A DNA stretch of 64,000 nt from Falsibacillus pallidus (lineage in GTDB: Bacteria; Bacillota; Bacilli; Bacillales; DSM-25281). A program made the translations under genes and the position numbers. Shown here piece by piece: positions 18,833 through 25,341 of this stretch (its first letter is position 1; the number at the start of each line of letters is the position of its first letter). The stretch covers positions 186,001 to 250,000 of the forward strand of contig NZ_QQAY01000003.1 of assembly GCF_003350505.1 (NCBI RefSeq), written 5' to 3'. The notes under the pieces were generated by a model. It was given only the letters and a program-made list of their open reading frames with translations. It did not search any database and was not told the DNA's origin.

Positions 18833-19909
18833 TCAATTTTCGTAAATCGGTATTTTTAAGGAAGTTCCTGAATAAACGACGTTTTCTTTTAAGTTATTAT
18901 AAGTTTTGATTGTTTCTTCCCCTTCAGGAGAATGATAGTATTTCATGGCGATGCTGAACAATGTTTCACCTGGTTGGACAATATGTGTCAAAACTTCTGC
19001 GGGATGGGTTGGATCCTTGTTCTGTTCATCTGAAGCTTTTTCTGAAGATGCCGAATCATCCGCTGCTGTGTCTGCAGGTGATGTCTGCTCATCTACTTGG
19101 CTGCCGGATTTATCAGCAGGTGGATTTTCGCTTCCGGAGTTCTCAATCGGACCTGTCGGAACAAGCGGGTTCACTTTATGGCTTGGCTGAGGTGCATCGA
19201 TAACAGGCAGGTCCTTCACCAAATCTTCCAATTCAGGGTAATAGAAAATGGACAGGATGACATTATACGTTAGTGGAAGCCCTTGATCTAAAGTGGTTCT
19301 GGGCTCGCGGTTGCCTGCAAAATTTACGGAGTCGATGCTTACGATTCTCTCCATCCCTTCAAGGGAATCCAGAAAATCCATCAATTCATTAAACCCGGGA
19401 GCCTCCATCTGCAAATTAATTGTAACCCGATTAATCCCCTGCGGAAGCTGCACGCTTTTCTCAGGAATGGCAGTTTCTTGAGAATTCTCAGTCTGAAGGG
19501 CCTTTTCAAGATTTTTGCTGAGGTCGGCAGCTGAATTGGTGTCTGTTCCTTCAGCAGCGGTAGTTGATGCAGGATTCCCATCATCCTGAATGGAAACAGA
19601 AAGCAGCTTGCTTCCAGATGTAATCTGCGCCTGCTCCAAATTCAATATGAAGTTTTCAATTAACGGCTTTACCGGAATTTTCTTTTGAAGTTCGGTTGTT
19701 TTCACTGCAAGTTCTTCATTTCCTTTATTTACTACAGATGATTTCCCATCTGCTGTTAGACGCTTTTCCTCCATTAATTGTTTATTTAACAGTTCAATAT
19801 CTTTTTGCTTCGGGATCAGCATCCATGCAGAAAGAATGAAAAGCAAAATGACAACAATGATACCACCGGTTAAGAAAACAGTTCGATTGTTCCATTTACT
19901 GTTCATCAT
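18833..19909 (-). CDS. pilO: PilO-like pilus assembly protein with C-terminal LysM domain
   Basis: Inner platform protein of a type IV pilus machine. The 358-residue protein has one N-terminal membrane segment (TGGIIVVILLFILSAWML), a coiled coil, and a ferredoxin-like PilO/GspM-type region about residues 110-225 (RVTINLQMEAPGFNELMDFL, LEGMERIVSIDSV). A Ser/Pro/Asp-rich linker (about 245-300) leads to a LysM domain (HIVQPGETLFSIAMKYY...SGTSLKIP) at the end. LysM binds peptidoglycan, so the protein could tie the machine to the wall. It is the last gene of the operon and overlaps pilN by 14 bases. PilO identity comes from position and topology more than sequence. Confidence 0.8.
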   Translation of the reverse strand: MMNSKWNNRTVFLTGGIIVVILLFILSAWMLIPKQKDIELLNKQLMEEKRLTADGKSSVVNKGNEELAVKTTELQKKIPVKPLIENFILNLEQAQITSGSKLLSVSIQDDGNPASTTAAEGTDTNSAADLSKNLEKALQTENSQETAIPEKSVQLPQGINRVTINLQMEAPGFNELMDFLDSLEGMERIVSIDSVNFAGNREPRTTLDQGLPLTYNVILSIFYYPELEDLVKDLPVIDAPQPSHKVNPLVPTGPIENSGSENPPADKSGSQVDEQTSPADTAADDSASSEKASDEQNKDPTHPAEVLTHIVQPGETLFSIAMKYYHSPEGEETIKTYNNLKENVVYSGTSLKIPIYEN

Positions 19910-20483
19910 TCACACCTTCTTTTGCCGAATCCGTATTTCTGATTGCGTCATTATCGATAATTAGATTATATTGAGCCAAATATCTTGGCAAAGATGCTCC
20001 TGCCTCATCCACACCTTCTGTGACAATACTGCCGAGTGAAACCTCCTTGATGAAGGGAGACTCTTTAAGGTTTTTCAGGTAATACGCTGCTTCGGGAGCT
20101 GTATCGAACTGTACAGTTAATGAAACGATTTCATTGCTGCTGTATGAAAACGTAAGAATATATCCCCTATCAGGAAGTTTCCCCGTTATTTCTTTAATCA
20201 GCGCTACAGTTGAAACAGGGTAAGTCTCTCCCCATTCTATCGCAGAAGATAACTTTTGAATGGAACCTGGTTCAATATTTCTCTCCTTGGCGTTCTGTAC
20301 AGTCCTTAGTTGCCGCTCATAATTCACTTTCTGTTGAAGGCTCGCTTCTTCTAAGTTTAAGCGATGGTTATAGGAAATAAGAAGGATGACGGCTAAAAGG
20401 ACTAGCAGCAGGAAAATTCCAATAAAGATGACTGGCTTGTATGGAGATTTTTTCTTTTCAATTAAATTAATATCGACCAGCAT
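19896..20483 (-). CDS. pilN: PilN-like pilus assembly protein
   Basis: A bitopic protein that pairs with PilM and PilO. ATG at 20483 begins MLVDINLIEKKKSPYK; this cytoplasmic N-terminal VDINLI motif is the PilM-binding signature of PilN. AGGTG lies six bases upstream; a GTG inside that site is rejected. One membrane segment (VIFIGIFLLLVLLAVILL) is followed by a coiled coil and a small periplasmic-type domain (SSNEIVSLTVQFDTAPEAA). Length 195 residues. It starts 9 bases after pilM and overlaps pilO. Confidence 0.87.
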   Translation of the reverse strand: MLVDINLIEKKKSPYKPVIFIGIFLLLVLLAVILLISYNHRLNLEEASLQQKVNYERQLRTVQNAKERNIEPGSIQKLSSAIEWGETYPVSTVALIKEITGKLPDRGYILTFSYSSNEIVSLTVQFDTAPEAAYYLKNLKESPFIKEVSLGSIVTEGVDEAGASLPRYLAQYNLIIDNDAIRNTDSAKEGVNDEQ

Positions 20484-20492
20484 TCCTGTCAC

Positions 20493-21464
20493 CTACTTTA
20501 GAGATAGCCCGATGCATTCATTGAGCACAAATGGTATATTCATATTTTTATCTGTCTGAAAAAGAGGCTGTGCAAGGGACTGTATTGAAATTCCCAGCTG
20601 GTTTTCCAACTCTTTGGCATAAGAATTAAGGAAAGGATGATCGCCTGAAACGATATAAGCATTCAACTGGTATTCTCCATTTGTCATGTTATATCGGTAG
20701 AAATTGATCAGTCTCTCTACTTCTTGACTGATCACCTGTATTTGTTCCATCGTTCCATTTTCATCGTTTGAAGGGTGATATACTTCAAAACCAGTCCTTG
20801 ATTGCTGAATTTCATAATTTAAACTTTCAGGGAGCACCTGAGACCTGACATATATAGGTTTATGATCATGAAAAATGGACAGCTGAAAACTATTGATAAA
20901 AATCTGGATTTGCAATAAGTGTTGATTAGGGTCATAAAGATTTAAATGATAGTAAAGCCGGTACAGAGACAAAATGGATAAATCCATCACTTGCGGTTTA
21001 CATTTCAATTCTGTCAGAAAGTCAACATATTGCTGAACAATCGATTCCTTGACAGCGATAAGAAGCACCTCGTTTGCCCCTTCTCTTGTTTCAAGTTCAA
21101 CCACTTCAAGAATGGGATCCTCAAATGGCAAATGCAGGGACTCCCCTATTTCCATATATAGATATCCCTTTATTTCATCAAATGGAATTTCAAGCGGCAC
21201 AGAAACCTTACGCACAATGGTATGACCATCTGGAAGATTCACATATACCGGGACTCTCTTGATTTTATTTTCTATTAAATAATGATCAATGATCATGCTT
21301 AATGTTTCAGGATCTTGGATGATTCCTTCTTGAATCAATCCTTCCGGGAGGCATTTTTGCCCATATCTTTTTATGGAATGATGCTTTCCTGTCTCAAGGA
21401 AACGAAAATACCGGTCTGTGAACATTACATGCACCGTACGTTGAGTGTCAAATATAGACGGCAT
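20493..21464 (-). CDS. pilM: PilM-like actin-fold pilus assembly protein
   Basis: Cytoplasmic actin-like protein that binds the N-terminus of PilN. The start is ATG at 21464 (MPSIFDTQRTVHVMFTD), after AGGAAAGGA; an earlier GTG overlaps the AAGGAG site. Family features are VNLPDGHTIVRKVSVP, the FDEIKGYLYMEIGESLHLPFED segment split by hydrophobics, and VLLIAVKESIVQQYVDFL. The actin-type phosphate loops are poorly conserved, so nucleotide binding is uncertain. Length 323 residues. It lies 15 bases after pilD. Confidence 0.83.
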   Translation of the reverse strand: MPSIFDTQRTVHVMFTDRYFRFLETGKHHSIKRYGQKCLPEGLIQEGIIQDPETLSMIIDHYLIENKIKRVPVYVNLPDGHTIVRKVSVPLEIPFDEIKGYLYMEIGESLHLPFEDPILEVVELETREGANEVLLIAVKESIVQQYVDFLTELKCKPQVMDLSILSLYRLYYHLNLYDPNQHLLQIQIFINSFQLSIFHDHKPIYVRSQVLPESLNYEIQQSRTGFEVYHPSNDENGTMEQIQVISQEVERLINFYRYNMTNGEYQLNAYIVSGDHPFLNSYAKELENQLGISIQSLAQPLFQTDKNMNIPFVLNECIGLSLK

Positions 21465-21479
21465 TCCTTTCCTCACTCC

Positions 21480-22241
21480 TTACCAGAAAAATGTGTTGAA
21501 GTACCAGTCGATGATTTCTTGCGTATAGAAAAAAGCCAATATCGAACCAATGCCAATAAAGGGTCCGAATGGAATCGGCTGGCGCTTTCCATATCGTTTC
21601 ATAGACATCATGCTGATTCCGAATACTGCCCCAATTAATGAGGCGAGTGCGAAAGTCAGAATGATGGCTTTGAGCCCCAGCAAATAGCCTAATACAAAAA
21701 ACAGCTTAATGTCCCCGCCGCCCATTGCGCCTTTACTGATGATGGCAATAAGGAGAAGCGTCCCGAAGCCGATGAACGCCCCCAGCAGGGAATCCCACCA
21801 TGGTGAAAGCGGATCGAATACGCGGAGCAAAATAAAAACGGGCAGAAAAAAAAGAAGAACTTTATCAGGGATAATCATATAGTGGATATCCGAAATAAAG
21901 ATGATTATGATCAGTGAAATAAGGGCCCAGCCAATGAGTGTTTCAATCTGCCATCCAAAGTGAAGGAACGATAATAGAAACAATATCCCAGTCGCCAATT
22001 CAAATAGTGGATAGATGATAGAAATCTTCACACTGCAGTTTCTGCATTTTCCTTTTAAAGCTATGTATGAAATAACGGGAATGAGTTCGTACCAGTTCAG
22101 GGTCTTTTGGCATGAGGTGCAGTGAGATCCCGGGTAGATAATTGATTGTTTTTTGGGGACTCGAAGACCCACAACGTTGAAAAAAGAACCAAGAATAAGT
22201 CCTAATATAAAGACAAATAAATCAATGAAAAACAAAGACAT
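21480..22241 (-). CDS. comC: Type IV prepilin peptidase and N-methyltransferase (PilD/ComC)
   Basis: Bifunctional membrane aspartyl protease that removes the leader of prepilins and methylates the new N-terminus. The 253-residue protein has the N-terminal methylase-type domain with two CxxC pairs (CTSCQKTLNWYE and KGKCRNC) and eight or so membrane segments. The catalytic aspartates lie in IFISDIHYMIIPD and MGGGDIKLF, the GxGDxK motif of family A24. In B. subtilis the orthologue ComC occupies the same place between spoIIB and folC, so this gene is the ancestral anchor of the pilus locus. Confidence 0.95.
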   Translation of the reverse strand: MSLFFIDLFVFILGLILGSFFNVVGLRVPKKQSIIYPGSHCTSCQKTLNWYELIPVISYIALKGKCRNCSVKISIIYPLFELATGILFLLSFLHFGWQIETLIGWALISLIIIIFISDIHYMIIPDKVLLFFLPVFILLRVFDPLSPWWDSLLGAFIGFGTLLLIAIISKGAMGGGDIKLFFVLGYLLGLKAIILTFALASLIGAVFGISMMSMKRYGKRQPIPFGPFIGIGSILAFFYTQEIIDWYFNTFFW

Positions 22242-22262
22242 CCAACCTTTTGATTTTCTATT

Positions 22263-22301
22263 ATTATACTATATTAATAGTAAGTTCGACATAGTTCGAG
22301 G
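22263..22301 (-). promoter_or_regulatory. Putative Spo0A-controlled promoter of pilD-pilMNO
   Basis: On the minus strand a perfect TATAAT (22263-22268) is preceded, 16 bases upstream and in place of a -35 hexamer, by TGTCGAA (22285-22291), the consensus Spo0A box. A second, weaker box CCTCGAA lies at 22295-22301, exactly 10 bases further upstream. Boxes overlapping a poor -35 are typical of Spo0A-activated sigma-A promoters. Confidence 0.5.
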
Positions 22302-22334
22302 AAAAGCCTGCTAATACATGTCTAAAATTATTAT

Positions 22335-22358
22335 AAAAAAAAGAGCACGAATGTGCCC
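22335..22358 (-). terminator. Terminator after the major pilin gene
   Basis: On the minus strand GGGCAC-ATTC-GTGCTC (one G-T pair) is followed by eight T, so the pilin message should end here, largely separate from pilD. Confidence 0.85.
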
Positions 22359-22368
22359 TTAAGAAATT

Positions 22369-22836
22369 CTAATTACGGGTAGCCGGCTTTTTACCTGAAA
22401 TAATATCCGCTTCAGAAGCATTATCATAATAAGTTTTTGAACTACCCGATTTTGCGCTAGGTTTGAGAGTAATGCTATACGTAATCGCATTACCTTTTTT
22501 TACAATCAATACTTTACTATTAGTACCATCATATGCTTTTTTATCATTATCTGGATCTCCCGGAATAGCATCAAGATAACCTCCATCAACTAATTGCTTT
22601 ACAGAAGGTGTTGAGGGAACTATTATAGTAGAATCATTTGCAGCAACAGCGATTTTAGCAGCAGAAATTATCTGCAAAGCATTGGCCCTGTGAGCATCAG
22701 CCTTGCTTTTGTCAATAATTCCCCCAATACTCGGCACAGCAATTGCCGCAATGATTCCTAAAATGACGATGACAGCCAACAGTTCAACGAGGGTGAAACC
22801 TTTTTGGTTCTTTAGTGCTTTGATTCGTTTCAACAT
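22369..22836 (-). CDS. pilA: Major type IV pilin (prepilin)
   Basis: Structural pilus subunit. The 155-residue precursor has a short basic leader MLKRIKALKNQKG, the class III cleavage motif KG|FTLVE with the key Glu at +5, and a hydrophobic helix (LLAVIVILGIIAAIAVPSI). The soluble head follows, with a small C-terminal domain (GGYLDAIPGDPDNDK, TYYDNASEAD). It is processed by the PilD encoded next door. A strong TAGGAGGA precedes ATG at 22836. The gene stands between two terminators with a long structured leader that matches a c-di-GMP-II riboswitch, so it is controlled separately from its neighbours. Confidence 0.93.
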   Translation of the reverse strand: MLKRIKALKNQKGFTLVELLAVIVILGIIAAIAVPSIGGIIDKSKADAHRANALQIISAAKIAVAANDSTIIVPSTPSVKQLVDGGYLDAIPGDPDNDKKAYDGTNSKVLIVKKGNAITYSITLKPSAKSGSSKTYYDNASEADIISGKKPATRN

Positions 22837-22861
22837 CCGCTTTTCCTCCTAGGACTTTAGT

Positions 22862-22877
22862 ACGGCGTTGCCGCCGT
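22862..22877 (-). other. GNRA-capped hairpin just upstream of the pilA ribosome-binding site
   Basis: On the minus strand ACGGCG-GCAA-CGCCGT is a perfect 6-bp GC-rich stem with a GCAA tetraloop. It follows the riboswitch terminator and ends about 15 bases before AGGAGG, so it would form the new 5' structure of any message processed at the terminator. Confidence 0.75.
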
Positions 22878-22878
22878 T

Positions 22879-22924
22879 AAAAAAAGCCAATTTTATATTT
22901 AATCATGATAAATATAAAATTGGC
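22879..22924 (-). terminator. Riboswitch expression platform: intrinsic terminator
   Basis: GCCAATTTTATATTTA and TAAATATAAAATTGGC form a perfect 16-bp stem with a 7-base loop, followed by seven T on the minus strand. The first arm contains CCAATT, the 3' strand of the aptamer's P1 helix, so P1 and this terminator are mutually exclusive. Confidence 0.9.
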
Positions 22925-22991
22925 GGGGTGCACTACTAGCTCCAGATTATCCTAGTGCCCATTTTGGGATAACCTTTCTTCGCTTCCAATT
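22918..22991 (-). ncRNA. c-di-GMP-II class riboswitch aptamer upstream of pilA
   Basis: The minus strand reads, in order: AATTGG (P1 5' strand, 22986-22991), a purine-rich GAAGAAAGG stretch, AAAATGGGCACT, a variable arm, CTAGTAGTGCA, and CCAATT (P1 3' strand, 22918-22923). The GGGCACU and UAGUAGUGCA blocks match the c-di-GMP-II class (as in the Clostridioides difficile pilA1 leader) almost base for base, and GCACT/AGTGC pair as expected. P1 pairs perfectly for 6 bp. The joining segment ACCCCG differs from the usual AACCGA. A terminator directly follows. Identification is from remembered consensus, without a covariance search. Confidence 0.8.
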
Positions 22992-23017
22992 ATTCTCTCT
23001 CTATTTAATTATTCACA

Positions 23018-23049
23018 ATTATAATAGATACGTAGCCTATTTTCTACAA
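23018..23049 (-). promoter_or_regulatory. Putative promoter of the riboswitch-pilA transcript
   Basis: On the minus strand TATTAT (23021-23026), overlapping TATAAT (23018-23023), lies 17 bases after TTGTAG (23044-23049). The -10 is good and the -35 matches only in TTG. The start would be about 20 bases before the aptamer. Confidence 0.5.
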
Positions 23050-23078
23050 ATAATGTGTTAATTTGATAATTTTTTTTA

Positions 23079-24290
23079 TTATTGAATATGATTAAAGATG
23101 TCGAACATCGGAATGGCGATGGCTGCTACGATCGTCCCTACAACAGCAGCCAGGAAAACTATCAATACAGGCTCTAAGAGAGACTTCAATTGTTCGGTTG
23201 CCTGGTCCACTTCAGCCTCATAAAAATCCGCTACTTTATCAAGCATATAATCCAATGTACCCGACTGTTCCCCAATGGAAATCATCCTGGACACAAATAC
23301 CGGAAATGCCCAATGGTCCTGCATCGGCTCTGCAATTGATTTCCCTTTTTCCAGAGACATCTTCGATTCATGCAAAACCCTGGAAATCACTTCATTTCCG
23401 ACAGCTTTCTGAACAATGGTCAGCGACTGCATGATTGGCACAGTTGCAGAGAATAAGGAACTTAAGGTACGCGTCAGTCTGGCTAATATGGCTTTTTGCA
23501 TAATTTTTCCGAATATCGGTATCCTTAAAATCACATAATCGACCCAATACGTCCCATTATTCGTTTTATTTTTGAAATAATAAAATCCTGTCCCAGCTAA
23601 AATCAGCAATAAGAGTCCGACCCACCAAAATGTATGAAAGAAATCGCTGAGATTAAGCAGGAATGCTGTCAACGGCGGCAGTTTAGATCCAAAGGAAGAA
23701 AACATTGACGCAAATCTCGGCAGAATGACAGTGAGCATGAAAATGACTACCCCTATCGATATTCCACCTAAAATGGCAGGATACGTCATGGCAGCTCTCA
23801 CTTTTTGTCTAATTGCATTCTGTTTTTCAAAATATACAGCCAACCGATCCAGAATTTCTTCCATCTGGCCGCCAGCTTCCCCCGCTTTCATCATATTGAT
23901 GAAGATTGGAGGGAAGATCGATTTATGCTTCTCTGCCGCTTCCGAAAACGACATACCAGACCGGATGTCTTCTTCCATTTCGAATAATACACGCCTTAAC
24001 TGTTTATTGTCAGTTTGCTGGGCGAGAATTTTCGTTGCATCCACGATAGTGATCCCTGCTTTGATCAGGGTGGAAAATTGCCTGATATAAATAACAAGAT
24101 GTTTGAATTTAACTTTATCAAGCCCAAACTTGATTTCTTTATAAAAAATGCCCTTTAACTCTTCGATGTTTCTGATGGATATCCCGCGTTCCTTCAGGTT
24201 TCCTACTGCTTCACGATGGTTAATGGCAGATATCTTTCCTTTTACAATGCTACCTCTTCTGTCCCTGCCTCGATATTGAAATACTGGCAT
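23079..24290 (-). CDS. pilC: Type IV pilus inner membrane platform protein PilC
   Basis: Polytopic platform that couples the PilB and PilT motors to the growing pilus. ATG at 24290 (MPVFQYRGRDRRGSIVKG) has GAGGGTG upstream and begins one base after the pilT stop. The 403-residue protein shows two tandem GspF/PilC domains (about residues 70-190 and 270-395): FLRQFSTLIKAG-type and LTRTLSSLFSATVPIMQSL, with three hydrophobic segments including GISIGVVIFMLTVILPRF. Upstream codons included in the longer frame lack a ribosome-binding site. Confidence 0.93.
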   Translation of the reverse strand: MPVFQYRGRDRRGSIVKGKISAINHREAVGNLKERGISIRNIEELKGIFYKEIKFGLDKVKFKHLVIYIRQFSTLIKAGITIVDATKILAQQTDNKQLRRVLFEMEEDIRSGMSFSEAAEKHKSIFPPIFINMMKAGEAGGQMEEILDRLAVYFEKQNAIRQKVRAAMTYPAILGGISIGVVIFMLTVILPRFASMFSSFGSKLPPLTAFLLNLSDFFHTFWWVGLLLLILAGTGFYYFKNKTNNGTYWVDYVILRIPIFGKIMQKAILARLTRTLSSLFSATVPIMQSLTIVQKAVGNEVISRVLHESKMSLEKGKSIAEPMQDHWAFPVFVSRMISIGEQSGTLDYMLDKVADFYEAEVDQATEQLKSLLEPVLIVFLAAVVGTIVAAIAIPMFDIFNHIQ

Positions 24291-24291
24291 C

Positions 24292-25335
24292 TTAAACACC
24301 CTCAGCAAGGAATGGCATCGCCGTTTCCCTTGCAATCTTTTCGCTGTCCAGGAGCGTTTGAATATTCATCTGCATCGTCTGCATGCCCGCTGCTTTATTT
24401 GTCTGCATGATGCTGTGAATCTGATGGATTTTTTCATTTCGAATCAGATTCTTAACAGCCGGCGTGTTCAACATTATTTCAAAGGCAGCAACCCTGCTTT
24501 TTTTGTCAACAGTAGGTAAAAGACGTTGTGAAATGACCGTATTTAAGACAGAGGCGAGCTGAATTCTTACCTGTGACTGCTGCTCAGGCGGAAAGACATC
24601 AATAATCCTGTCGATTGTGGCGGGGGCATCCGTCGTATGGAGGGTCGCCAAAACCAAATGACCTGTTTCAGCAGCTGTGATGGCCGTGGAAATCGTCTCA
24701 ATATCCCTCATTTCCCCTACAAGAATGACATCTGGGTCCTGCCTTAAGCAGGCACGAAGACCGTCTGAAAAGGATTTTGTATCAAAACCTACTTCACGCT
24801 GATCTATAATGCACGCGTTGTGTTTATGTAAATATTCAATCGGATCCTCGAGTGTGATGACATGCCTGCGCACCGACCGATTCATTTCATCAATCATGGC
24901 AGCAAGGGTTGTTGACTTCCCGCTGCCTGTGGGCCCGGTAACAAGTACTAGTCCTTGCTGTTGCAAAGCAATCCTTTTGAAAATCATAGGCAGCTTTAAG
25001 TCTTCGAATGTAGGAATCCTTGTAGGAACGACCCGGATGGCCATACTGATGCAGGATCGTTGATGAAAAGCATTGACGCGAAATCTCGAGACTCCTTCAA
25101 TGCCATATGAAAAATCCAGTTCTCCCTTTTCTTTAAAAACCTGCCATTGCTGATGAGGAATGATGGCCTTAGCCATTCCCTCTGTATCTGCAGGCTTTAA
25201 TACCTCTTTCCCGTAATGCTTGAGGTCTCCATTCAATCTCATCACTGGCGGGACACCAACAGTAATATGAATATCCGATGTCCCAAGTTCAAATGCCGCT
25301 CTTAAAATACTATCCAATCGTTCTTTCAAATCCAT
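24292..25335 (-). CDS. pilT: Pilus retraction ATPase PilT
   Basis: Hexameric motor that depolymerises the pilus and powers twitching. The 347-residue protein has the compact PilT layout without the long N-terminal domain of PilB: Walker A GPTGSGKSTTLAA, Asp box VITLEDPIEY, Walker B DVILVGEMRDIETI, His box HLVLATLHTTDA, and the PilT-specific AIRNLIRE-type motif as AVKNLIRNEK. B. subtilis competence pili lack PilT, so its presence argues for a true retractile type IV pilus rather than a competence pseudopilus. Confidence 0.95.
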   Translation of the reverse strand: MDLKERLDSILRAAFELGTSDIHITVGVPPVMRLNGDLKHYGKEVLKPADTEGMAKAIIPHQQWQVFKEKGELDFSYGIEGVSRFRVNAFHQRSCISMAIRVVPTRIPTFEDLKLPMIFKRIALQQQGLVLVTGPTGSGKSTTLAAMIDEMNRSVRRHVITLEDPIEYLHKHNACIIDQREVGFDTKSFSDGLRACLRQDPDVILVGEMRDIETISTAITAAETGHLVLATLHTTDAPATIDRIIDVFPPEQQSQVRIQLASVLNTVISQRLLPTVDKKSRVAAFEIMLNTPAVKNLIRNEKIHQIHSIMQTNKAAGMQTMQMNIQTLLDSEKIARETAMPFLAEGV

Positions 25336-25341
25336 TCTCCC

